A DNA stretch of 64,000 bases from Bradyrhizobium niftali (GTDB taxonomy: Bacteria; Pseudomonadota; Alphaproteobacteria; Rhizobiales; Xanthobacteraceae), in assembly GCF_004571025.1 (NCBI RefSeq), contig NZ_SPQT01000012.1:1-64000 (forward strand). Direction: 5' to 3'. Under the pieces are notes generated by a model. The model was not told the origin of the DNA. It saw only the letters and a program-made list of their open reading frames with translations, and ran no database searches. Position numbers and translations under genes: made by a program. Position 1 is the stretch's first letter. Each line of letters starts with the position of its first letter. Of this stretch, positions 14,482 to 21,969 are shown in pieces.

Positions 14482-14990
14482 ACAGCGATCCACTTCGCCA
14501 GCTCGCGCCACGGCTCCAGCGTCCAGTGCCCCGACGCAGCGCCGGACGGCGAGGGCAGCACGAATATCTCCGGCAGGCTTCCATCGCGCTGCTGCCGCCC
14601 CAGCGAAATCCCACTCGACTGCCGACCGTAAAACAGGCTCGCCGCCTTCTTGCTCGTGAACGCAATCGTCCGCGGCCGATACTTTTCGATCTTGGCCTTG
14701 AAGCCGGCTACGTCGATCGTGTCAGCCGCGATCTGGTGATCCATCCCCGCGCCCGACTTGGAGAGATCGGTGAAGCCGATCCCGAGCTCGATCAGCGCCG
14801 CGAACTCGCTTGGCTGATAGCGCCGCGGCGTGATGCCGGCCTCATGGATCGCGCGCCAGAAGCGGTTGCCGGGATGGGCGTAGTAGTGCCCGAGCTCGGC
14901 CGAGCGCGTGCTGGCCGCGGTGCCGACGAAGACAAGGCGGAGGTTGGGGCGGAGCTGGTCGGGGAGGCGGTGGAAGTCGTTGTCGGTCAT
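14478..14990 (-). CDS. mug: Mug/TDG-type mismatch-specific DNA glycosylase, atypical active site
   Basis: 170 aa. The Mug fold is clear: 'LRLVFVGTAASTRS' (motif 1), 'YYAHPGNRFW' (35-45), 'LIELGIGFTDLSK', and 'IFVLPSPSGAASGHW' (motif 2). Such enzymes excise uracil, thymine or ethenocytosine from mismatches. Aligned with E. coli Mug without gaps from the motif-1 Gly to RFW, the catalytic Asn18 (GINPG) is replaced by Ala25 (GTAAS). An Asp further on (Asp75 or Asp84) may be the catalytic residue, as reported for Deinococcus Mug. ATG 14990 chosen because the upstream residues are not family-like. Confidence 0.85.
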   Translation of the reverse strand: MTDNDFHRLPDQLRPNLRLVFVGTAASTRSAELGHYYAHPGNRFWRAIHEAGITPRRYQPSEFAALIELGIGFTDLSKSGAGMDHQIAADTIDVAGFKAKIEKYRPRTIAFTSKKAASLFYGRQSSGISLGRQQRDGSLPEIFVLPSPSGAASGHWTLEPWRELAKWIAV

Positions 14991-15088
14991 CGAAGGGCCA
15001 ATGAGCCTGCATGCGGCGGGCGACCTGTTCGCCCGGTTGCTCGGCTCGACAGCTACCATTTCTGTCGTTCACGTTCTATACCTTGCCC

Positions 15089-15634
15089 ATGAACCGCGAA
15101 GAACTGGCCGCCGCTTATGCGGCGCCTGGCCGGCACTATCACAACCTCTCGCACATCGAGGACTGTCTCGATGCGCTCGCGCGGGTGGAAGGAATCTCGG
15201 CGGCCGAGCGCGAGATTCTGACGGAGGCCATCTGGTGGCACGATGTCGTCTATGATCCGACCCGGTCGGACAATGAAGAGCTCAGCGCGCAACTGGCCGA
15301 GCAACACGTTCGCGCCGATATCGGCCACGAAGTGAGGCGCTTGATCCGCCTGACCAGGACGCACAACGTCCAACCGGATGATCGCCTCGGCGCGATCCTG
15401 ATCTCGATCGATCTCAGCATCCTCGGCGCGGCGCCTGCGCGCTACGACGCCTACGCGGCGGCGATCCGCCAGGAATTCATCCACGTCAGCGACAGCGACT
15501 ATCGCGCCGGCCGTGCCAAGGTGTTGCGTCAGTTCGCCGCCCGGCCGGTCATCTACCCCGATGCCGGTTTCGCCGCGATCCATGACCGGCAGGCACGCGA
15601 CAACCTTGCGCGGGAGCTGGCGTCGTTGAGCTGA
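15089..15634 (+). CDS. HD-superfamily metal-dependent phosphohydrolase (predicted)
   Basis: 181 aa. Features of the predicted HD-type hydrolase family: 'YHNLSHIEDCLD' (His18, His22), 'AIWWHDVVYDP' (His51-Asp52), 'RLIRLTRTHN', and 'AILISIDLSILGA' (Asp), together a plausible metal site. Such proteins are thought to cleave phosphoester or nucleotide substrates; the true substrate is unknown. ATG 15089 is the start of family similarity, with no strong Shine-Dalgarno. Divergent from the DNA glycosylase gene with about 100 bases between. Confidence 0.8.
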   Translation: MNREELAAAYAAPGRHYHNLSHIEDCLDALARVEGISAAEREILTEAIWWHDVVYDPTRSDNEELSAQLAEQHVRADIGHEVRRLIRLTRTHNVQPDDRLGAILISIDLSILGAAPARYDAYAAAIRQEFIHVSDSDYRAGRAKVLRQFAARPVIYPDAGFAAIHDRQARDNLARELASLS

Positions 15635-15661
15635 AGCCGACGTCGTGCGCGGCGCTACTCC

Positions 15662-15733
15662 GTAGCCCGCATGAGCGAAGCGACATGCGGGGCAACTGTC
15701 GATCCCGGATGTCGCTTCGCTCATCCAGGCTAC
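15662..15733 (+). repeat. Palindromic repeat family C, copy 1
   Basis: Arms GTAGCCCGCATGAGCGAAGC and GCTTCGCTCATCCAGGCTAC pair around an inner GACATGCGGGG / CCCGGATGTC. A second, diverged copy is at 50822-50890. Confidence 0.8.
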
Positions 15734-15762
15734 GCCTGCTTGATGCGACGTTCGCAAAAAAA

Positions 15763-15780
15763 GCCGGGCGCTCGCCCGGC
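15763..15780 (-). terminator. Intrinsic terminator of the thiamin operon
   Basis: Stem GCCGGGC / GCCCGGC with a 4-base loop. On the minus strand it is followed by seven T residues, a strong intrinsic terminator, 58 bases past the thiC stop. A second hairpin (GCCCGGGTCAAGCCCGGGC) sits between it and thiC. Confidence 0.85.
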
Positions 15781-15837
15781 CTTTCATTTTCAGATGGATG
15801 CCCGGGTCAAGCCCGGGCATGACGAGCGAAGGACTCC

Positions 15838-17736
15838 TCACAGCACCCGATTGCTCTCCTTCACCTTCTCCGCATCCAGATATACGCTGCTGCCCATCTC
15901 CTTGAACTTCGCGCTCATCTTCGCCATGCCGTCCTCGGCCGTGCCGCTGATCGACATGCCGATCGAGTTCGGGTCGTTCAGCGTCGCCGCATAATCCCGC
16001 ACGTCCTGCGTGATCTTCATCGAGCAGAATTTTGGGCCGCACATCGAGCAGAAATGGGCGACCTTGTGGGCTTCCTTCGGCAGGGTCTCGTCGTGGAAAT
16101 TCTTCGCGGTATCGGGGTCGAGGCCGAGGTTGAACTGGTCGCTCCAGCGGAAGTCGAAACGGGCGCGGGAGAGCGCGTCGTCGCGGAGCTGGGCAGCCGG
16201 GTGGCCCTTGGCGAGATCGCTGGCGTGGGCGGCGATCTTGTAGGTGATGACGCCGGTCTTGACGTCGTTGCGGTCGGGCAGGCCGAGATGCTCCTTCGGG
16301 GTGACGTAACAGAGCATGGCGCAGCCGAACCAGCCGATCATGGCCGCGCCAATGCCTGACGTGATGTGGTCATAGCCCGGCGCGATGTCGGTGGTCAGCG
16401 GTCCAAGCGTGTAGAACGGCGCCTCGCCGCACTCCTTGAGCTGCTTGTCCATGTTGATCTTGATCTTGTGCATCGGCACGTGGCCGGGGCCTTCGATCAT
16501 GACCTGGCAGCCCTTGTCCCACGCGATCTTCGTCAGCTCGCCGAGCGTCTCCAGCTCTGCGAACTGCGCGCGGTCGTTGGCATCCGCAATCGAGCCCGGG
16601 CGCAGGCCGTCGCCGAGCGAGAACGAGACGTCATACTTGCGCATGAGGTCGCAGATCTCGTCGAAATGCGTGTAGAGGAAGCTCTCCTTGTGATGCGCCA
16701 GGCACCACTTCGCCATGATCGAGCCGCCGCGAGAGACGATGCCGGTGACGCGGTTGGCGGTGAGGTGGATGTAGGACAGGCGCACGCCGGCGTGGATCGT
16801 GAAATAGTCGACGCCCTGCTCGCACTGCTCGATCAGCGTGTCCTTGTAGAGCTCCCAGGTCAGCTTGACCGGATCGCCGTTGCACTTCTCCAGCGCCTGA
16901 TAAATGGGAACGGTGCCGATCGGCACCGGCGCGTTGCGCAAAATCCATTCGCGGGTGGTGTGGATGTTGCGGCCCGTTGAGAGGTCCATCACGGTGTCGG
17001 CGCCCCAGCGGATCGCCCACACCATCTTCTCGACCTCTTCCTCGACCGAGGAGGTCACCGCCGAGTTGCCGATATTGGCGTTGATCTTGGTCAGGAAGTT
17101 GCGGCCGATGATCATCGGCTCGAGTTCTGAGTGGTTGATGTTGCTGGGGATGATGGCACGGCCGCGCGCGATCTCAGCTCGCACGAACTCCGGGGTGATG
17201 AAGGCGGGGACCTCCGCGCCGAAGCTTTCGCCGTCGGCGAGGGCTGCCTCCGCGCGCTCGAGCTGCTCCTTGCGGCCGAGATTTTCGCGGGCGGCGACGT
17301 AGATCATCTCCTTGGTGATGATGCCGGCGCGGGCGAATTCGAGCTGCGTGATCTTGTGGCCGTCGAGGCCGCGCAGCGGCTTGTGATAGGCGCTGAACGC
17401 GCGCGCGGCCTTGTCGGTGGAGAGGTTGCCATTGTCCTCCGGCTTGACCTGCCGGCCCTCATATTCCTCGACGCCGCCGCGCTCCAGCACCCAGGCCTTG
17501 CGGTTGCGCGCGAGACCCGCGTTGACGTCGATGGTGACGGACGGATCGGTGTAGGGGCCCGAGGTGTCGTACACCGGCAGGTTCGGCTCGCCGGCGCCTT
17601 CGGACAGGATGATCTCGCGCAGGGGCACGCGCAGGTCGGGCGCGGCGTCGGGGGACGCAAAGATCTTGCGCGAGGAGGGCAGCGGGCCGGTGGTGACGGC
17701 GGGGACGGTCTTGTCGGGGTTGGAGCGGATGTTCAT
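15838..17736 (-). CDS. thiC: Phosphomethylpyrimidine synthase
   Basis: 632-aa radical SAM enzyme that rearranges aminoimidazole ribotide to the thiamin pyrimidine, HMP phosphate. The CxxCxxxxC cluster motif (CSMCGPKFC, Cys563, 566, 571) near the C-terminus binds the [4Fe-4S] cluster. Internal segments 'SNINHSELEPMIIGRNFLTK', 'DTVMDLSTGRNIHTTREWIL' and 'MIEGPGHVPMHKI' are diagnostic. It is the last gene of the leftward thi operon, separated from thiE by 165 bases that contain repeat D1. It has no riboswitch of its own, so control by the upstream TPP riboswitch is expected. Confidence 0.98.
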   Translation of the reverse strand: MNIRSNPDKTVPAVTTGPLPSSRKIFASPDAAPDLRVPLREIILSEGAGEPNLPVYDTSGPYTDPSVTIDVNAGLARNRKAWVLERGGVEEYEGRQVKPEDNGNLSTDKAARAFSAYHKPLRGLDGHKITQLEFARAGIITKEMIYVAARENLGRKEQLERAEAALADGESFGAEVPAFITPEFVRAEIARGRAIIPSNINHSELEPMIIGRNFLTKINANIGNSAVTSSVEEEVEKMVWAIRWGADTVMDLSTGRNIHTTREWILRNAPVPIGTVPIYQALEKCNGDPVKLTWELYKDTLIEQCEQGVDYFTIHAGVRLSYIHLTANRVTGIVSRGGSIMAKWCLAHHKESFLYTHFDEICDLMRKYDVSFSLGDGLRPGSIADANDRAQFAELETLGELTKIAWDKGCQVMIEGPGHVPMHKIKINMDKQLKECGEAPFYTLGPLTTDIAPGYDHITSGIGAAMIGWFGCAMLCYVTPKEHLGLPDRNDVKTGVITYKIAAHASDLAKGHPAAQLRDDALSRARFDFRWSDQFNLGLDPDTAKNFHDETLPKEAHKVAHFCSMCGPKFCSMKITQDVRDYAATLNDPNSIGMSISGTAEDGMAKMSAKFKEMGSSVYLDAEKVKESNRVL

Positions 17737-17798
17737 GGGGATCCTCCGGTTAATTCTGGTGTGCGTGCGCTTGAGCGACGGCGGTGAAATCTTGCTCC

Positions 17799-17884
17799 GT
17801 CATTGCGAGGAGCCCTTGCGACGAAGCAATCCAGACTGTCTCTGCGGAGAGACTCTGGATTGCTTCGCTGCGCTCGCAATGCCG
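17799..17884 (+). repeat. Palindromic repeat family D, copy 1, inside the thi operon
   Basis: Arms GTCATTGCGAGGAGC and GCTGCGCTCGCAATGCC, with CGAAGCAATCCAGA / TCTGGATTGCTTCG inside. It lies between thiE and thiC on the same transcript. The second copy is at 45216-45292. Confidence 0.85.
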
Positions 17885-17901
17885 CGTGGAGAGAGGGCGC
17901 A

Positions 17902-18510
17902 TCACGCCGCCTCCGCAGGTAGGCCGAGCCATTGCCGCACCCGCGCGTCGGGGTCGGTATTCTGCGTGACGTCGCTGACGACGGCGATGGAATCGGCGCC
18001 GGCGGCAAAGATCTCCGCGGCGTGCTCGAACTTGATGCCGCCGATCGCGACCAGCGGGATGGTGCCGATGCGCTGCTTCCATTCCGTGATCTTCGGAACG
18101 CCCTGCGGCTCGAAGCGCATCGACTTCAAGGTTGTGAAGAAGATCGGGCCGAGCGCGACGTAGTCGGGCTTGGCCGCGAGTGCGGTCGCAAGCTCGGCGT
18201 CGTCATGGGTGGAGATGCCGAGGAGAAGGCCCGCCTCGCGGATCGCCTTGAGATCGGCGTCGGCGAGATCCTCCTGGCCGAGGTGCAGATACTTGGCGCC
18301 GGCGACGATCGCCGCGCGCCAGTAATCATTCACGACGAGCTTTGCCTGCGTGCCCTCGGTGATGGCCAGCGCGTCGGTGACGATCTGCAGCGCTTCGGCG
18401 TCGTTCAGGTCTTTCGTGCGCAGTTGAATCGTGCCGACGCCGAGCTTGGTCAGGCGCTCGACCCAGGCGAGGCTGTCGACGACGGGATAAAAGCGATCAG
18501 GATACGGCAT
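17902..18510 (-). CDS. thiE: Thiamin phosphate synthase
   Basis: 202 aa. Joins HMP pyrophosphate and thiazole phosphate into thiamin phosphate. The TIM-barrel marks are 'GTIQLRTKDLND', 'LVVNDYWRAA', 'LHLGQEDL', 'ALGPIFFTTLKS' (a form of GPIFxTxTK) and 'IPLVAIGGI'. ATG 18510 lies inside the end of thiG, giving a 14-base overlap and probable translational coupling. The protein is slightly short and its QLRTK is typical of the alphaproteobacterial form. Confidence 0.95.
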   Translation of the reverse strand: MPYPDRFYPVVDSLAWVERLTKLGVGTIQLRTKDLNDAEALQIVTDALAITEGTQAKLVVNDYWRAAIVAGAKYLHLGQEDLADADLKAIREAGLLLGISTHDDAELATALAAKPDYVALGPIFFTTLKSMRFEPQGVPKITEWKQRIGTIPLVAIGGIKFEHAAEIFAAGADSIAVVSDVTQNTDPDARVRQWLGLPAEAA

Positions 18511-19279
18511 GCCAGAACGGGGTCCCAACGACAGGGGTTGAAGGGGAGGCGAAGTCGCGGGCGTTCATCAGCCCGGCTTCGTAAGCGGTGCGGCCGGCCT
18601 CGACACCCAGGCGGAAGGCGTTGGCCATGGCGACGGGATCGGCGGCTTTGGCGATGGCGGTGTTGAGCAGCACGGCGTCATAGCCGAGCTCGAGCGCCTG
18701 CGCCGCGTGGCTCGGCGCGCCCAGGCCGGCGTCGACCACCAGCGTGATGTCGGGCAGGCGGTCGCGCAAGAGCTTCAGCGCATCGCGGTTGGTGATGCCC
18801 TTGGCGCTGCCGATCGGAGCTGCCCACGGCATCACCACCTTGCAGCCGGCATCGACCAGGCGGTTCGCGACCGAGAGATCCTCGGTGCAATAGGGGAACA
18901 CTTCAAAACCGTCCTTGATCAGGATGGCGGCGGCCTCAACGAGGCCGACGACGTCGGGCTGCAGCGTGTCGTTGTCGGCGATCACTTCGAGCTTGATCCA
19001 GGAGGTGCCGAACAGTTCGCGCGCGAGCTTGGCGGTCGTCACCGCCTCGCGCACGCTGCGGCAGCCGGCGGTGTTCGGCAGCACGGTGACGTCGAGCTCG
19101 CGGATCAGATTCCAGAACGCGTCCCCGGTCTTGCCGCCGGCGGCCTCACGCCGCAGCGACACCGTGACGATGTTCGAGCCGGAGGCGCGGATCGCTCCTT
19201 GCATGATCGCCGGCGAGGGATAGAGCGCGCTGCCGATCAGGAGGCGCGAGGCGAAGGATTTGCCGTAGAAGGTCACCAT
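18497..19279 (-). CDS. thiG: Thiazole synthase
   Basis: 260 aa, usual length. Forms the thiazole phosphate from 1-deoxyxylulose 5-phosphate, dehydroglycine and ThiS thiocarboxylate. The Schiff-base lysine is Lys96 in 'SWIKLEVI', as in the B. subtilis enzyme. Other marks are 'PNTAGCRSVREAV', 'VMPWAAPIGSAKGI' and 'VDAGLGAPSHAAQALELGYD'. It follows thiS after a gap filled by repeat A2 and overlaps thiE. Confidence 0.97.
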   Translation of the reverse strand: MVTFYGKSFASRLLIGSALYPSPAIMQGAIRASGSNIVTVSLRREAAGGKTGDAFWNLIRELDVTVLPNTAGCRSVREAVTTAKLARELFGTSWIKLEVIADNDTLQPDVVGLVEAAAILIKDGFEVFPYCTEDLSVANRLVDAGCKVVMPWAAPIGSAKGITNRDALKLLRDRLPDITLVVDAGLGAPSHAAQALELGYDAVLLNTAIAKAADPVAMANAFRLGVEAGRTAYEAGLMNARDFASPSTPVVGTPFWHAVS

Positions 19280-19303
19280 GGCGGTGTTTCCTCAAATGAC
19301 GTT

Positions 19304-19402
19304 GTCATCCCCGCGAAAGCGGGGATCCAGTACGCCGCGGCGGTGCGGCTGGAGCAGTGAAGCCGCGGCGTACTGGATCGCCCGGTCAAGCCGGGCGATG
19401 AC
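19304..19402 (+). repeat. Palindromic repeat family A, copy 2, inside the thi operon
   Basis: About 99 bases between thiS and thiG: outer hairpin GTCATCCCCGCG...GCGGGGATCCAG, inner GTACGCCGCGGC / GCCGCGGCGTAC, outer hairpin CGCCCGGTCAAGCCGGGCGATGAC-type end. Same orientation as copy 1. Confidence 0.88.
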
Positions 19403-19450
19403 AGCGGAGGGTGCGACGCGCGGCGCCGCGACAAACGGAGAGCCATCACC

Positions 19451-19648
19451 TCACCCTCCCTGCCGCGGCGTGATGATCTCGATCTCGTCGCCGGCCTTCA
19501 GCGCGGTCTCGGCCCAGCGGCTTTTCGGCACGACGTCGTAGTTCAGCGCGATCGCGAAATGGGTGCCTTCGTAGTCGAGCTCGCTGAGCAGCGCGTCGAC
19601 GCTGGCCGAGTTCACCTCGCGCTGCTCACCGTTCACGATCACGCGCAT
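19451..19648 (-). CDS. thiS: Sulfur carrier protein ThiS
   Basis: 65-aa ubiquitin-fold sulfur carrier ending in Gly-Gly, the C-terminus that is adenylated and converted to thiocarboxylate for thiazole synthesis. 'VNGEQREV', 'HFAIALNYDVVPKSRWAET' and 'GDEIEIITPRQGG' are typical. It overlaps the end of thiO by 10 bases. Confidence 0.95.
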   Translation of the reverse strand: MRVIVNGEQREVNSASVDALLSELDYEGTHFAIALNYDVVPKSRWAETALKAGDEIEIITPRQGG

Positions 19649-20649
19649 TGCATCACCTCGTTGTCGATCTGGCCGCGCTGGACGTATTGCAACGTCAGCT
19701 CGGCGAGCGCCGGCGCGATCAGGAAGCCGTGGCGGTAGAGCCCGTTGACGGCGATCCTTTCGCCGCGAATGCCGATCCGGGGCAGATTGTCGGGGAACGC
19801 GGGGCGAAGGCCCGAGCCGAACTCGACGATGCGCGCCTCGCCGAACGCCGGGTGCACCGTATAGGCCGCACCCAGAAGCTCCAGCGCCGAGCGCACGCTG
19901 ACGCCGGTGTCCTCGGCCTCGATCGAGGTCGCGCCCAGCATGAACAGATTGTCCTCGCGCGGGATCACGTAGAGCGGCCAGCGCGGATGGATCAGCCGCA
20001 CCGGGCGCGCCAGCTGCACCTCGCTGGTCTCGATCAGGATCATCTCGCCCTTGACGCCGCGCAAGTCAGGCTGCTCGTCGCGGGCGGAGAGGCCGCGGCA
20101 GTCGATCACGATGCCGTCGAGATCGGCGGCGCTGACATCGCTTTCGAACTTGATGGTGCCGCCGGCGGCGCGGATGCGCTCGTGCAGCTTCGGCAGCACG
20201 CGGCGCGGCTCGACATGGCCCTCGGCCGGGAAGAACAGCGCGTCACGGAAGCGGCCTTCCAGTGACGGCTCGAGCTCGGCAAGGCCCGCGGCATCGAGCC
20301 GGCGGTGCGCTTCGGTCATCCGGGCAAAGCGCTCGAAATCGTTGCGCTCGCGCGGATGGGCGACAACGAGGGAACCGTTGAAGGGCGTGTCGGGCAGCTC
20401 ACGCCGCCAGATGTCGAGGGAGCGCTGGCCAAGCCTGGAGATGATGGGTTCGGCGACCTCCGCCTCGCACCAGGGCGCGAGCATGCCGCCAGCCCAATGG
20501 CTGGTGGAGTCCGTCATCGCAGCGTCGCCGCGCTCGTGTAGCGTCACGGAATGGCCGGCCTGCGCGAACAAAAGCGCCTGCCAGGCTCCGGCAATGCCTG
20601 CGCCGATGATGGATACCGCGGAATCCGCTCGCTTGGTCGTCTGTAACAT
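19639..20649 (-). CDS. thiO: Glycine oxidase ThiO
   Basis: 336-aa FAD-dependent oxidase that turns glycine into dehydroglycine (iminoacetate) for thiazole formation, replacing the radical enzyme ThiH. The N-terminal dinucleotide-binding motif is 'IIGAGIAGAWQALLFAQAG', followed by 'SHWAGGMLAPWCEAE' and a DAO-type C-terminus 'GLRPAFPDNLPRIG' and 'GLYRHGFLIAPALAE'. It is the first gene of the thi operon; ATG 20649 lies immediately downstream of the TPP riboswitch. Oxygen-dependent thiazole synthesis fits an aerobic lifestyle. Confidence 0.95.
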   Translation of the reverse strand: MLQTTKRADSAVSIIGAGIAGAWQALLFAQAGHSVTLHERGDAAMTDSTSHWAGGMLAPWCEAEVAEPIISRLGQRSLDIWRRELPDTPFNGSLVVAHPRERNDFERFARMTEAHRRLDAAGLAELEPSLEGRFRDALFFPAEGHVEPRRVLPKLHERIRAAGGTIKFESDVSAADLDGIVIDCRGLSARDEQPDLRGVKGEMILIETSEVQLARPVRLIHPRWPLYVIPREDNLFMLGATSIEAEDTGVSVRSALELLGAAYTVHPAFGEARIVEFGSGLRPAFPDNLPRIGIRGERIAVNGLYRHGFLIAPALAELTLQYVQRGQIDNEVMQCA

Positions 20650-20654
20650 CCCTG

Positions 20655-20757
20655 TCCCTTCGCCGGCATGACCCGGATCAGGTTCAAAGGGTCACCGCGG
20701 TCCTGGGCGGATTTGCCCATTTAGCGGTATCTCAGCTCCTCCTCGGAGCACCCCTCG
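20655..20757 (-). promoter_or_regulatory. TPP riboswitch (THI element) ahead of thiOSGEC
   Basis: Read on the minus strand it has the conserved THI-box parts: GGGGTGCTCC, then GGAGCTGAGAT, then ACCCTTTGAACCTGATC followed by CGGGTCATGCCGGCGAAGGGA. It ends a few bases before the thiO start, so thiamin pyrophosphate binding probably hides the ribosome site or causes early termination of the whole operon. Confidence 0.97.
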
Positions 20758-20815
20758 GAACGGCGCCAATGTATGCCAGCGGGACGAGGTGGTCAACGCG
20801 TGTTGCCACAGGGCA

Positions 20816-20895
20816 GTCATTCCGGGGCGATGCGAAGCATCGAGCCCGGAATCTCGAGATTCCGGGTCTGGTGCTTCGCACCATCCCGGAATGAC
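20816..20895 (+). repeat. Palindromic repeat family E, copy 1
   Basis: GTCATTCCGGGGCGATGCG, then CCCGGAATCTCGAGATTCCGGG in the centre, then ATCCCGGAATGAC. It lies just past the lytic transglycosylase stop. Copy 2 at 41831-41910 is nearly the same. Confidence 0.87.
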
Positions 20896-20900
20896 GGCGG

Positions 20901-21434
20901 TTAGTGTGGAACCTGCGCCCGCGCATTGCGGACGCGCTGGGCCAGCTTCTTATGCGGCGCCGTGCCGAACATCGGCTGCGGATTGCCGTTCGGCTCCAGC
21001 CAGGTATCGCCCATGTTGGCGACCTGCACGGCCTCCTGGCGCTGCCGCTTTGCAACGTAGTAATAGCCGCCCGCGAAATAACGCACGGCTCGGGCGTGGT
21101 CGCCATTGGCCGCGCGATAGGCGCCGGCGAGGTATTTGACCGCGTAGGTGAGGTTGGTGTTGGGATCGCGTAGGCCGGCGGCATCGCCGGTGTAGCCGAC
21201 CCCGCGGGCGGTCGCGAGCTTGATCTGCATCAGGCCGATGGTGCCGCCTCGGCCGACGAGGCCGGGCTGATAGCGGCTTTCGCGCATGATGACGCGATGC
21301 ACCAGCGCTTCCGGCACGCCATTGGCGCGGGCATGGGCCGCGACCATCTCGGCGTACTCGGCTTGGCCCGCGAATGCGGCCTGCGGCGACACCAGTCCGG
21401 CCGCGATGAACGCGGCAACGCGTAAAATTTTCAT
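20901..21434 (-). CDS. Lytic transglycosylase, SLT family 1
   Basis: 177 aa with signal peptide (residues 1-22, '...SPQAAFA'), so periplasmic. The catalytic domain has Glu52 in 'IMRESRY', GLMQI (67-71), and 'NLTYAVKYLAGAYRA', the usual ESR / GLMQ / N-AxxYL set. It would cleave peptidoglycan to 1,6-anhydromuramic products. The short single-domain form is often linked to secretion or envelope assembly systems, but none is nearby. AGGAA precedes the start. Confidence 0.9.
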   Translation of the reverse strand: MKILRVAAFIAAGLVSPQAAFAGQAEYAEMVAAHARANGVPEALVHRVIMRESRYQPGLVGRGGTIGLMQIKLATARGVGYTGDAAGLRDPNTNLTYAVKYLAGAYRAANGDHARAVRYFAGGYYYVAKRQRQEAVQVANMGDTWLEPNGNPQPMFGTAPHKKLAQRVRNARAQVPH

Positions 21435-21730
21435 CGGATATTCCTGACGTCCCTGAACGACCTGCGCCCGGCCGCAATTATTGTTTGAGCATGATCCTTT
21501 CGGAAAACCGCGGTGCGCTTTTCCGGATCACGCTTTAGGACTCGCGAACGCGGCGATGATGTGACCAAACGCCGCCGCCGGCGATTTTGCGGTGCCGAGC
21601 CGCCGTTAAGACGCAAAGCCGGCGTAGCTGAGCTTCGGGGCGGACGACCCCCGCTCGCGACAGCACGCCTGTCTATTCGCGATGGTGCGCGAAAGCGAGT
21701 ATGAAGCGGCCGCAAATCGGGAGAGGTGCC

Positions 21731-21961
21731 ATGACAAAAGCAGAAATGCAGAAATCAACCATGGCCACAGCACACGCCGGCGACATCCCCAGACAGAATC
21801 CCTGTGCCCAATGCGGCGCGCCGATTCCGAAGCCCGACTGGATCGAGCCGGGCGAGGGGCGCATCTCCTATCTCTGGACCTGCCGCGCCTGCAATTATCG
21901 CTTCGAGGCGGTGGCGATCTTCGACGAGGCGGCAGTCGAGCATCCGCCGCTCGCGGCTTAG
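21731..21961 (+). CDS. Small zinc-ribbon protein
   Basis: 76 aa from ATG 21731, chosen because GAGAGGTG lies directly upstream. Two CxxC pairs (CAQC near residue 25 and CRAC near residue 53) in 'CAQCGAPIPKPDW' and 'WTCRACNYRF' form a likely zinc ribbon. Function unknown. Convergent with the histidine kinase gene, 8 bases from its stop. Confidence 0.75.
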   Translation: MTKAEMQKSTMATAHAGDIPRQNPCAQCGAPIPKPDWIEPGEGRISYLWTCRACNYRFEAVAIFDEAAVEHPPLAA

Positions 21962-21969
21962 GCTGCGAT

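Noticed and set aside
21487..21537. GAGCATGATCC...GGATCACGCTTTA half-palindrome
   Set aside because: It resembles a common alphaproteobacterial intergenic element (partial match also near 59838-59860), but copies here are too diverged to define a family.
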